NCBI GenBank assembly: GCA_009779925.1
Contig: WRAZ01000002.1
Span: 62,001-126,000 of the forward strand
Direction: 5' to 3'
Length of the DNA: 64,000 nt
Origin: Chitinivibrionia bacterium
GTDB lineage: Bacteria > Fibrobacterota > Chitinivibrionia > Chitinivibrionales > Chitinivibrionaceae
Shown here: one piece after another, positions 16,983-24,931 of the stretch
How positions within the stretch are numbered: position 1 is the stretch's first letter
Layout of the letters: every line of letters begins with the position of its first letter
Notes under the pieces: model-generated
Database searches by the model: none
What the model was told of the DNA's origin: nothing
The model's input: the letters and a program-made list of their open reading frames with translations, nothing else
Translations under genes and position numbers: made by a program

Positions 16983-18917
16983 TTATTCTTCAAGATTTTC
17001 GTTTTTCTTAGATAAATATACTATTATTACAAACACATCTGCGGGAGTTATACCCGAAATTCTTAAACTTTGTCCGATTGTTTGCGGTCTGTGTCTGTTC
17101 AGCTTTTCACGCGACTCAGCGGAAAGTCCTGCTATCTCGTTAAAATTCAGCGTGTTAGGGATTTTTGTGTCTTCATAACGCAAAGTTTTTTCAATTGCTT
17201 CTTTTTGTTTTAGGACAAAGCCTTCGTATAAAATGTCGGATTGCGCCGCTAAGCATACCTCTTCGTCGTAATCCGAAACGTCAAGATTGCTGTTAGACAC
17301 GATGTCCGAGAGCTCGATGTTCGGACGTTTTAACAGTTTGTCAGCGCGGGTATTTTCTTTAATTGGAAGAAATTTGTTGGTCGTTTCGGCTTCGCTCAAC
17401 GACCGAGTTTCCGTCTCACTCCGGTGGCTGAGCGGAGCCGAAGCCCCCGCCGCATTCCACTTATCCGCCGAAACGAGTGTGTTGCGGATTTTTTCTTTTA
17501 GCTCTTCTTTTTTCTCCCACGATTTTTGGCGCCCTTCAAATGTTTCGCGTGAAACAAGTCCAAGCTCAAATGCTATCGGCATTATGCGTTCGTCGCAGTT
17601 GTCTTGTCGCAAAATCAGTCGATACTCCGCGCGCGCGGTAAACATTCGGTATGGCTCGTGCGTTCCTTTGGAAACCAAGTCGTCAATCAAAACGCCGATA
17701 TATGCTTCGTCTCGTCGCAAAACGAAAGGCGATTTTTCGGACGTTTTTAGGGCGGCGTTTATTCCTGCGATAATTCCTTGCCCCGCCGCTTCTTCGTATC
17801 CCGACGTTCCGTTTATCTGTCCTGCAAAATATAAATTCGGGATTATTTTTGATTCGAGCGACAATGTCAGTTGCGTTGGGTCGAAATAATCGTACTCTAT
17901 TTCGTACGCGGGCTTAATTATTTTTGCCGCCGAAAAGCCCTGCAAACTTTGCAGCATTTTTATTTGAACATCGACGGGAAGCGAAGTCGAAAATCCGTTT
18001 ATGTAAATTTCGCGCCTGTTTAATCCTTCGGGCTCCACAAAAAGCAAATGTCCGTCCCGCTCTCCGAAGCGCATAATTTTATCGTCGATTGACGGGCAAT
18101 ATCTCGGACCTGCCCCCGTTATCGCTTTCGTTGTTCCGTAAATTGGGGATTGGTCTATGTTGTCCAAAATTATTTTGTGCGTTTCGTGATTGGTTTTTAT
18201 CGTGTAGCAAACCGCCGAATTGTTGAGCGGAAAATCTGTGCTGAACGAAAAAGGCTTCGGATTTTCGTCGCCCTTTTGAATTTCGAGCTGTGAAAAATCT
18301 ATGGTATCTTTGTCAATTCTTGCGGACGTTCCTGTTTTTAGCCGCGCCGATTTTACGCCTAATTTTTTTATGCTTGCGCTCAATTTTGTAGAAGCCAATT
18401 CGCCGAGACGTCCGCAAGAAATTTTGTTTTCTGCGATGTGCGCGACACCGTTTAAAAAAGTTCCCGCCGTAATAATTACCGCCTTGGATTTTATTTTAAT
18501 TCCGCATTCGGTTATGACCCCGCAAGCGCCGTTTTCGTTTGTTAAAATTTCGCCGACCATATCTTGCAGAATTGTAATGTTCGATGTGTGTTCCAAATGT
18601 TCGCGAATAAATTGTCTGTATAAAAATCTGTCCGTTTGACAACGCGGTCCCCAAACTGCCGCGCCTTTGCTTTTGTTGAGCATTCTGAATTGTATTCCTG
18701 CGTGGTCTGCGGCGCGCGCCATAACTCCGCCGAGCGCGTCAATTTCGCGAACGATGTTTCCTTTCGCCACTCCCCCGATTGCAGGGTTGCAAGACATTTC
18801 TCCGATAAATTCGATGTTGCCCGTGATGAGTAAAACACGGCTGTTTAATCTTGCCGCCGCTGACGCCGCTTCCGCTCCCGCGTGTCCCGCGCCGATAACT
18901 ATGATGTCAAATTCCAT
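16983..18917 (-). CDS. mnmG: tRNA uridine 5-carboxymethylaminomethyl modification enzyme MnmG
   Basis: FAD-dependent enzyme that with MnmE modifies wobble U34. 644 aa. FAD loop IVIGAGHAGAEAASAAARL at the start, NPAIGGVAKG, and the C-terminal GidA-associated helical domain. About 25 residues (ASAPLSHRSETETRSLSEAE, about 495-520) are encoded by a palindromic repeat (17383-17445) and explain the excess over the usual ~620 aa. Start ATG 18917 after AAGGAAC. The mnmG-parA-parB order is typical of origin-proximal DNA; no rsmG lies between. Confidence 0.96.
   Translation of the reverse strand: MEFDIIVIGAGHAGAEAASAAARLNSRVLLITGNIEFIGEMSCNPAIGGVAKGNIVREIDALGGVMARAADHAGIQFRMLNKSKGAAVWGPRCQTDRFLYRQFIREHLEHTSNITILQDMVGEILTNENGACGVITECGIKIKSKAVIITAGTFLNGVAHIAENKISCGRLGELASTKLSASIKKLGVKSARLKTGTSARIDKDTIDFSQLEIQKGDENPKPFSFSTDFPLNNSAVCYTIKTNHETHKIILDNIDQSPIYGTTKAITGAGPRYCPSIDDKIMRFGERDGHLLFVEPEGLNRREIYINGFSTSLPVDVQIKMLQSLQGFSAAKIIKPAYEIEYDYFDPTQLTLSLESKIIPNLYFAGQINGTSGYEEAAGQGIIAGINAALKTSEKSPFVLRRDEAYIGVLIDDLVSKGTHEPYRMFTARAEYRLILRQDNCDERIMPIAFELGLVSRETFEGRQKSWEKKEELKEKIRNTLVSADKWNAAGASAPLSHRSETETRSLSEAETTNKFLPIKENTRADKLLKRPNIELSDIVSNSNLDVSDYDEEVCLAAQSDILYEGFVLKQKEAIEKTLRYEDTKIPNTLNFNEIAGLSAESREKLNRHRPQTIGQSLRISGITPADVFVIIVYLSKKNENLEE
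17383..17445. repeat. Inverted repeat (TTCGGC..TGAGC family) inside mnmG
   Basis: Arms TTTCGGCTTCGCTCA (17384-17398) and TGAGCGGAGCCGAAG (17429-17443) are nearly complementary. The core GGTGGCTGAGC links it to the family at 40767, 41492, 42164-42246 and 46236. Confidence 0.75.
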
Positions 18918-18939
18918 TGTTTGTTCCTTATATTATAAT

Positions 18940-18955
18940 TGTTCCACGTGGAACA
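18940..18955. promoter_or_regulatory. parS centromere site 2
   Basis: A second perfect TGTTCCACGTGGAACA, here within a 20-bp palindrome (18938-18957) in the leader of mnmG. Confidence 0.95.
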
Positions 18956-18977
18956 ATTTTATTGCCGTTGTTTTTTT

Positions 18978-18990
18978 ATGTAAAGAAAAT
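18978..18990 (-). promoter_or_regulatory. mnmG promoter core
   Basis: Minus strand reads CAAATAGTATTTTCT, the recurrent TAGTATTTT core. The resulting leader would contain parS site 2. Confidence 0.5.
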
Positions 18991-19087
18991 ACTATTTGTA
19001 CGCGCTATGGTGGGTATCTACGGTTTTAATAAATTGAACTTTTGTAGGGGTAGTCCCCTTAAGACGGGGAAGAAGAATATGGCAGTT

Positions 19088-19183
19088 TTATGCGAGTGGA
19101 TTTTTTTCGTAATCTTCAAGCAATTTCAACATTTCTTCCGTAGTTTTGAATTTATCATAGTTTGTGTCAATTACAATTTTCAT
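19088..19183 (-). pseudogene. Remnant of a PIN-type toxin
   Basis: A 31-codon ORF starting MKIVIDTN, the usual first strand of VapC/PIN toxins including the first acidic residue, but then diverging and stopping at once. It starts inside the end of the antitoxin-like gene (17-nt overlap), exactly where a toxin gene would begin. Probably a deletion remnant; an unrelated short protein is possible. Confidence 0.4.
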
Positions 19184-19367
19184 ACTTGTTGCGCCAATTT
19201 CTGTTAATTTCTTTTGCAAAAACATCTACTTCATTTTGCGGCACACTGTATCCCGAAGTTAATTCTATATAACGAAAATAATCAACTAATTCCTGCACTC
19301 GTTCTATATTTCTGGAAATTACAGGCATACGAATAATAAATTCGGTCGCATTTCTTTCTATTACCAT
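19167..19367 (-). CDS. Antitoxin-like small protein
   Basis: A 66-aa protein with good ribosome site AAAGGAG before ATG 19367. The layout (a strand with EFIIRMP, a helix VQELVDYFRYIEL, then EVDVFAKEINRNWRNK) resembles short antitoxins encoded just before PIN toxins (VapB-like, with a terminal W-x-K). The following toxin ORF is only 31 codons, so the pair appears broken. Confidence 0.55.
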   Translation of the reverse strand: MVIERNATEFIIRMPVISRNIERVQELVDYFRYIELTSGYSVPQNEVDVFAKEINRNWRNKYENCN

Positions 19368-19592
19368 AACAGAAACTCCTTTTTTATATAATCATAAGAA
19401 AATACCTTTTTGCCAATGGAAAATGCAAGTTTTTATTGTTTTTTTCGTTGGTTTTTTGCAAACCATAATAATCCCGCAATTTGGAAAAACAATAAATTTT
19501 ATACGGAATAACAAAACTTAACACCCTTAACACCCGCGGCGAAACGTATTTTTATCTGTAAAAATTTAATAATTATTCCAAAAGGAGTTATT

Positions 19593-21950
19593 TTGAGAAA
19601 CAAAATTATTGTCGCTTTGTTTTTTGTAATCTTGTTGACTGCGCAGCAGTTGACTGCGCAGCAGTTGACTGCGCAGCAGTTGGACAGTTTAAGATTATTG
19701 GCTACTGCCAACCAAGCCACTGTGCTCGACGACGATACCCACAGATTTGACCAAATGCTCAGAGAACAGCGACGAGAAGAAAGATTGCTGGATAGTTTGA
19801 CGATGAGACATTTAGGTTTTGACACGGACAGTCTTGAGACTTTAGGTCTTGAGATTATTTCTGCTACACTTGATACCTTGTTGCTTCTTTATGACGAATC
19901 TGAAATAGAGTTTTTGACAAGAGAAAGATTAGACCAAACAACTTTGAATAATTCTTCGCTCAGACCTTTCGGACGTGATTTTTTCCGTATTGCCAATGAA
20001 CGTTTTCTTACTCTGAATATGGGACCCGTAAATGCCGATTATATTTTGGGAGTAGGCGATGAAATTGTTATTCAAATTTGGGGCGAAGTTCAATCGACAG
20101 AAAGACATACCATCGACAGAAACGGAACAATAAACGCAACAGGTATCGGACAGGTAGTTTTGGCTGGACGAAATCTCAGAGAAGCAAGACAAATGCTTCT
20201 GCAAAGATATTCGAGAATTTATTCGGGTGTGCGAAACGGCGCTCCTAACGCAACAACTTTTATTGAAATAACCACGGGAACACTTCGTCAAAAAAGTGTT
20301 ATTGTTGTGGGTGAAGTAGGAAGACCGGGAAATCATCTTATCCCATCGACCGCAGGAGTAATACACGCCATAGCTCGAGCGGGCGGACCTACCAATAACG
20401 CTTCTCTCAGAAACGTTGTTATTCGCAGACGCGGCGCGGCGGGTGAAGATGCCGTCGATACTGTGGATTTGTATAATTTTTTCCTGAACGGAATAATTAC
20501 CGATACCATAACGCTTGCCGACTTCGACGTAATTTTGCTTAATCCCATCGAAAAATATGTACACATAACAGGCGCAGTTCGTCGTCCCGGTCGCTATGAA
20601 CTTCGGGAAGGTGAAACTTTTGCAGACCTCGTAAGATTTGCGGGCGGATTTTTGCCTGAAGCACACACGCAAAATATATCGATAGAACGAACAACCGTCG
20701 GACAGCAAAGACAAAATTATGTCTTAAGCGAAGAAGAGCTGAGCAGGTCTATCCCGAAAAGCAATGATTTTCTCACCATTGACTTTGTTGACAGGGTCAA
20801 TAATACGGTAAGCATTGAAGGTGCGGTAGAAAGACCCGGCGTTTGGGGATTTTCCGAGGGTATGAGAATTAGCGATTTATTGAATTTATCAGGTGGAGTG
20901 CTTGAAGATTTTTTCGGCGAAAGAATAATTTTAATCAGAACCGATGAAAATTTTGAAAAGCAAATTTTAGCGGTCAATATGGAAAACGTCTTAAACGGAA
21001 GAAGTGATATACCTCTGCAAAAATGGGATGTTGTACGTGTATTCTCTATTTGGGATTTACAATTTCATCAATACGTAGATATTTTTGGTATGGTTGAAAG
21101 ACCGGGCAGATACTTTTTACGGGCAGGTATGACTATTCAGGATATTTTGCTTTTGGCAGGCGGATTTACAAAAGGTGCATTTCGCGAAAACGTAGAGATT
21201 TCGCGAATAATATCGCAAAACCAACACGAAGGAAACAGAACTTCGCCCACTCGAGTAAATATTTCTGCAGGATTTTTTACACACAACACGCACGAACTGC
21301 AACATCAGGACGTTATTTTTGTTCGTCAGGATGTCAGAGTGCAGGACCAGGAGATAATTTATTTAGGCGGTGAATTTCTTTTCCCGGGGCATTATGCAAA
21401 AATTTCCAGAGACGAAACTTTGGTACAGTTAATAAGAAGAGCAGGCGGTTTCAGAGAAAGCGCGTATCTCGAAGGAACAACTTTCACAAGGTCAAAAAAC
21501 AATATAGGACAAGTCGCCGTTGACTTTGAAAGGTGGTTTGGAAACAACCGAAGAGTAAGACAAGATGTTAGTATTGTTCTTGAACACGGCGACAGTATTA
21601 TTGCCGTAACAAATCCCAAAACCGTTGTTATCGGCGGAAGTGTAAACAGTCCAACGGCAGTCCGATTTGTAGAAGGACAGTCGGTAAGACATTACATTAA
21701 CCGAGCGGGAGGCTTAACACTTGCAGGTCAAAGAGGGAGTATTTACGCCATAAGAGCAAACGGAGAAGTGCGCGAAGTGCGAAGAATGAGAGACAGAAAC
21801 ATTATAAATTCGGGAACACACCTTTTTGCGGTTGACGGACCTCCTCCGCGCGAAAGACAACCGCAGTTGGTTATAGCGGCTCTTTCGACATTGACAACAA
21901 CTTTGCTGACGGCAACAACAATATTTATTATGCTTGATAACAGAGATTAA
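19593..21950 (+). CDS. SLBB-domain polysaccharide export protein (Wza-like)
   Basis: A 785-aa secreted outer-membrane-type exporter. Start TTG 19593, about 7 nt after AAAGGAG. Signal peptide (IIVALFFVILLTA), then a three-fold TAQQL repeat at the mature end. A Poly_export domain (NADYILGVGDEIVIQIWGE, about 155) is followed by about five or six SLBB units, each recognisable by phrases such as VVGEVGRPGNHLI, ITGAVRRPGRYELR, IEGAVERPGVWGF and IFGMVERPGRYFLR. A membrane segment lies at the very C-terminus (LSTLTTTLLTATTIFIML). Role: channel for capsule or exopolysaccharide. No Wzc/Wzy genes are next to it, but a WecA-type transferase lies 3 kb away. Confidence 0.9.
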   Translation: MRNKIIVALFFVILLTAQQLTAQQLTAQQLDSLRLLATANQATVLDDDTHRFDQMLREQRREERLLDSLTMRHLGFDTDSLETLGLEIISATLDTLLLLYDESEIEFLTRERLDQTTLNNSSLRPFGRDFFRIANERFLTLNMGPVNADYILGVGDEIVIQIWGEVQSTERHTIDRNGTINATGIGQVVLAGRNLREARQMLLQRYSRIYSGVRNGAPNATTFIEITTGTLRQKSVIVVGEVGRPGNHLIPSTAGVIHAIARAGGPTNNASLRNVVIRRRGAAGEDAVDTVDLYNFFLNGIITDTITLADFDVILLNPIEKYVHITGAVRRPGRYELREGETFADLVRFAGGFLPEAHTQNISIERTTVGQQRQNYVLSEEELSRSIPKSNDFLTIDFVDRVNNTVSIEGAVERPGVWGFSEGMRISDLLNLSGGVLEDFFGERIILIRTDENFEKQILAVNMENVLNGRSDIPLQKWDVVRVFSIWDLQFHQYVDIFGMVERPGRYFLRAGMTIQDILLLAGGFTKGAFRENVEISRIISQNQHEGNRTSPTRVNISAGFFTHNTHELQHQDVIFVRQDVRVQDQEIIYLGGEFLFPGHYAKISRDETLVQLIRRAGGFRESAYLEGTTFTRSKNNIGQVAVDFERWFGNNRRVRQDVSIVLEHGDSIIAVTNPKTVVIGGSVNSPTAVRFVEGQSVRHYINRAGGLTLAGQRGSIYAIRANGEVREVRRMRDRNIINSGTHLFAVDGPPPRERQPQLVIAALSTLTTTLLTATTIFIMLDNRD
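19635..19682 (+). repeat. 15-bp tandem repeat, three copies
   Basis: TTGACTGCGCAGCAG at 19635, 19650 and 19665 with a partial fourth, encoding TAQQL units just after the signal peptide. The unit is a multiple of 3, so copy changes keep the frame. Confidence 0.95.
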
Positions 21951-21971
21951 AAAAGCAGGAAAGCAAAACTA

Positions 21972-22904
21972 ATGACAGGAAGAAACGACCCTTGCCCTTG
22001 CGGAAGCCAAAGAAAATTTAAGCATTGCTGCATAAACAAGCCGCAAGCGCCGACAAATGCAAATGCAGGGCAGGGAAAGCAAAAAAAAGGCAGAAATATA
22101 ATTTTAAAAACTGCCGAACAAATCGAAGGAATGCGCATTGCCGGCAAGTTTAACGGTGAGCTTATGGACTATATCCGTACTTTTATAAGGGCTGGAATTT
22201 CCACAGGCGAAATAGACCGTCTTGTTTACAAATATACTGTAGAACACGGGCACATTCCCGCAACGCTGAATTACAACAAATATCCGAAATCCTGCTGTAT
22301 TTCTCGAAACAGCATTGTCTGCCACGGTATTCCCAACGACAAAGAATATCTGCTCGACGGCGACATTGTAAATTTAGACATTACAACAAACGTCGGCGGC
22401 TATTTCGGCGACCAAAACGAAACCTTTCTTATAGGAAACGTAAGTGATAAGGCAAAAAACCTCGTAATGGCGTCATACGAAGGAGCAATCGCGGCAATGA
22501 AAGGTATCGCTCCCGGACTTCCCTTGTCGATTATAGGCGACATTATAGAGCCCATAGTAAACAAGCGCGGATGTTCGGTAGTTCGCGATTACACAGGGCA
22601 CGGAATAGGTATGGACTTTCACGAAGACCCCGTAGTTATGCACAACAGAAACACGGAAAGCAGCGACATAATCTTGCAACCGGGAATGACTTTTACCATC
22701 GAACCGATGATAAACGCAGGCAACAGCAAAATCTTCACCGACAAAAAAGACGGCTGGACAGTTCGCACCGCCGACGGCTCACTTTCCGCGCAATTTGAGC
22801 ATACTGTTCTGATAACGGATTTCGGCGCGGATATTTTAACGCTAACCCCAAGTCAAAAAGAATTGGGCGTAATTTTTGATTTGCCTAAGGAGATAATGGG
22901 GTAA
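21972..22904 (+). CDS. map: Type I methionine aminopeptidase with N-terminal SEC-C zinc motif
   Basis: Removes the initiator Met from new proteins. 310 aa. The first ~25 residues form a SEC-C motif (GRNDPCPCGSQRKFKHCC), a zinc knuckle like that of SecA, known in some MetAPs and linked to ribosome binding. The pita-bread catalytic domain has the metal ligands: CHGIPND (His), NLDITTNVGGYFGDQNETF (Asp, Asp), GHGIGMDFHEDP (His), FTIEPM (Glu), QFEHTVLIT (Glu). Start ATG 21972, 21 nt after the exporter gene. Confidence 0.95.
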   Translation: MTGRNDPCPCGSQRKFKHCCINKPQAPTNANAGQGKQKKGRNIILKTAEQIEGMRIAGKFNGELMDYIRTFIRAGISTGEIDRLVYKYTVEHGHIPATLNYNKYPKSCCISRNSIVCHGIPNDKEYLLDGDIVNLDITTNVGGYFGDQNETFLIGNVSDKAKNLVMASYEGAIAAMKGIAPGLPLSIIGDIIEPIVNKRGCSVVRDYTGHGIGMDFHEDPVVMHNRNTESSDIILQPGMTFTIEPMINAGNSKIFTDKKDGWTVRTADGSLSAQFEHTVLITDFGADILTLTPSQKELGVIFDLPKEIMG

Positions 22905-22915
22905 AAAACGAATGG

Positions 22916-22944
22916 GTAGGGGCAGGTTTCAAACCTGCCCGTAC
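22916..22944. repeat. GTAGGGGC-type palindromic repeat between map and gcvH
   Basis: GTAGGGGCAGGTTT, one centre base, then AAACCTGCCC. Intergenic member of the family seen inside the SDR gene. Confidence 0.85.
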
Positions 22945-22998
22945 AAATACGCCTGCGCACATTTAATAAGACATAAAAACAAAAAAGGAGATAAAAAA

Positions 22999-23301
22999 AT
23001 GAGTGGAATTAACGAAAATTTTTGGACAAAAATCGACGGAAACACAGCAACCGTAGGAATTACCAACCAAGCGCAAAGCATACTCGGAGAAATAACTTAC
23101 GTTCAACTCCCCGAAATCGGCAAATCGGTAAAAAAAGAAGAAGAAGTCGGTGTAGTCGAGTCGCTTAAAGCAATTTCTCCGCTTATTTCTCCGATAGACG
23201 GCGAAATCTGCGAAGTAAACGCTGTTTTGGAGAAAAAGCCCGAACTCATAAATGAAAGTCCGCTCGACTTGGGTTGGATTTGGAAAATGAAAATCGCTTG
23301 A
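22999..23301 (+). CDS. gcvH: Glycine cleavage H-like lipoyl carrier, short form
   Basis: A 100-aa lipoyl-domain protein. Start ATG 22999 after AAAGGAG. Family pattern: ATVGITNQAQSILGEITYV, LPEIGKSV, and the lipoyl-lysine hairpin VGVVESLKAISPLISPIDGE. The C-terminal helical tail of about 25 residues found in normal GcvH is missing; the protein ends at GWIWKMKIA. No gcvT or gcvP is in the window. It could be a lipoate carrier rather than a glycine-cleavage subunit. Confidence 0.85.
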   Translation: MSGINENFWTKIDGNTATVGITNQAQSILGEITYVQLPEIGKSVKKEEEVGVVESLKAISPLISPIDGEICEVNAVLEKKPELINESPLDLGWIWKMKIA

Positions 23302-23305
23302 TATT

Positions 23306-24442
23306 ATGATTTACCTTGATTTTGCCGCCACAACCAAACCAAGTCCGGAAGCGCTGAATATTTTCAACGAAGTAAATGAAAAATTCTGGGCAAATCCCGA
23401 TTCAATGCACGATTTCGGAATAAAAGCCGAAGCGGTTTTAACACACGCAAGAAAAAATATTCTCGAAAGTTTTAATGCAGAAGACGAATACAATTTAATT
23501 TTTACGTCTTCGGCAACCGAAAGCAATAATTTGGTGCTCAAAAATTTTGCAAACTTACAAAAACAAATTATCTCGTCAAATATAGAGCACGCATCTGTTC
23601 TTGAGCCCTTACTTTTTCTGCAACAAAAACAGAAACTTAATGTAGAATTTTTACCTGTAAATCAATACGGTGTCATTTCTCTTGAAGATTTTGAAAAAAA
23701 AATAGGGCAGACGACCGTCGCCTCAATTATGCACGTAAACAACGAAATCGGCTCAGTTAACGATGTTTTTGAGATGGCGAAAATCATCAAACGAAAAAAT
23801 AAACAAACTCTCTTTCACAGCGATTTTTCACAAAGCGTCGGAAAACTTCCCGTTTCATTAAAAAACAGCAATATTGATTTTGTTTCGTTTTCGGGACATA
23901 AAATAGAATGCGTCAAGGGTATCGGCGCGCTGATTTTCAAAAAAAACATTACAATAAACCCGCAACTCCACGGCGGAAATCAAGAATTCGGTTTTCGTGC
24001 TTCAACATCGAATACCGCGGCGGCGGCGGCACTTGCAAAATCAGTAAAAATCGCCGTAAAACTGCAAAAAGAACGATATGAAAAAGTGCAAAAACTGCAA
24101 AAAATTCTACTCGATAATCTTTCGCAAATCCCTGCAATTCAAATAAATACGCCTGCAAACGAGGAAAAACCGTTCGCGTCATCGCCGTTTATAGTAAATT
24201 TCAGTGTGCCCAAGCAAAAATCCGAAACTATCCTTCGCGCGCTATCTCTTAAGGAAATTTATATATCAACGGTTTCTGCCTGCTCGGCAAAAAAAGCAAA
24301 AGAAAGTTATGTGGTAAAAGCGCTGTTCAACGACAAACATCGCGCCGCTTCAAGTATGCGGGTAAGTTTATCGGCAGAGACAACAGAAACCGAAATTTTG
24401 ACTTTTATTGAAGAATTAAAAAAAATTCTTGATAATTTGTAA
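23306..24442 (+). CDS. Cysteine desulfurase (NifS/IscS family)
   Basis: PLP enzyme that takes sulfur from Cys for Fe-S clusters or thio-modifications. 378 aa. Starts IYLDFAATTKPS; TSSATESNN; HVNNEIGSVND; HSDFSQSVGKLPV; PLP lysine in SFSGHKIECVKGIGAL (about 200); GGNQEFGFRASTSN; active-site Cys in STVSACSAKKA (about 330). It follows gcvH by 4 nt. No iscU is next to it. It ends 3 bp from the convergent receiver gene. Confidence 0.92.
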   Translation: MIYLDFAATTKPSPEALNIFNEVNEKFWANPDSMHDFGIKAEAVLTHARKNILESFNAEDEYNLIFTSSATESNNLVLKNFANLQKQIISSNIEHASVLEPLLFLQQKQKLNVEFLPVNQYGVISLEDFEKKIGQTTVASIMHVNNEIGSVNDVFEMAKIIKRKNKQTLFHSDFSQSVGKLPVSLKNSNIDFVSFSGHKIECVKGIGALIFKKNITINPQLHGGNQEFGFRASTSNTAAAAALAKSVKIAVKLQKERYEKVQKLQKILLDNLSQIPAIQINTPANEEKPFASSPFIVNFSVPKQKSETILRALSLKEIYISTVSACSAKKAKESYVVKALFNDKHRAASSMRVSLSAETTETEILTFIEELKKILDNL

Positions 24443-24445
24443 TCT

Positions 24446-24931
24446 TTACAGCGCACCCGCAGTAATAATCAAAACTATCAAAAGCAAAACCGGAGAAATT
24501 AGTTTCAACATTAAAAGCATACCTAAATAATACTGATTGTCTTGCGCAATTTCGTTGTGAAGTACAGCTTTTTTTATTTTGTAGTAAATACTGTCTTCGG
24601 CAAAAGGAACGCGCAGAATATCGTCGGTAAATTCAACGTATCTGTTTAGTTTTTCCACGTGCTTTGAGTTGTCTATAATCAAAAATGCGGGTGTTTTGCG
24701 CGCTTTTTGAAAGAGTTTCATAATCTGATTGGGAAATTCGGGCAACAGCTCTATATCCGCTATAAAAAGCGGCGGTTTGTAGTAAATAATCTTCTCTGCC
24801 GCGTCTTCAAAAGTCGAAACAAGGTCAGGCGCATATCCGTGCGAACTTAAAATCATACAAAGGTCGTTTTCTATTTCTTTTGTTTTTGAAAGAATTACGG
24901 TTTTTCTTCGGTCTTTAACTTTTTGAAGCAT
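24446..24931 (-). CDS. Receiver-like domain with C-terminal membrane helix
   Basis: 161 aa from ATG 24931 (GAGGAGG ribosome site 9-10 nt upstream), overlapping the preceding transferase gene by 17 nt. A CheY-like alternation with one acidic residue where phospho-Asp would sit (LFIADIELLP, about 65), but the usual DD pair and Lys are not clear, so it may be degenerate. The last ~22 residues are a membrane segment (LMLKLISPVLLLIVLIITAG), unusual for a receiver. Function unknown, probably tied to the upstream transferase. Confidence 0.65.
   Translation of the reverse strand: MLQKVKDRRKTVILSKTKEIENDLCMILSSHGYAPDLVSTFEDAAEKIIYYKPPLFIADIELLPEFPNQIMKLFQKARKTPAFLIIDNSKHVEKLNRYVEFTDDILRVPFAEDSIYYKIKKAVLHNEIAQDNQYYLGMLLMLKLISPVLLLIVLIITAGAL

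Noticed and set aside
17010-17022. TATACTATTATT resembling the promoter core inside the mnmG end
   Set aside because: Lies in the coding end of mnmG with no gene to drive; taken as chance.
19044-19075. GTAGGGGTAGTCCCC stretch
   Set aside because: Resembles the repeat ends, but only a half element is visible and the second arm is unclear.
19929-20714. 261-codon minus-strand ORF
   Set aside because: Antisense of the SLBB exporter with no family features.
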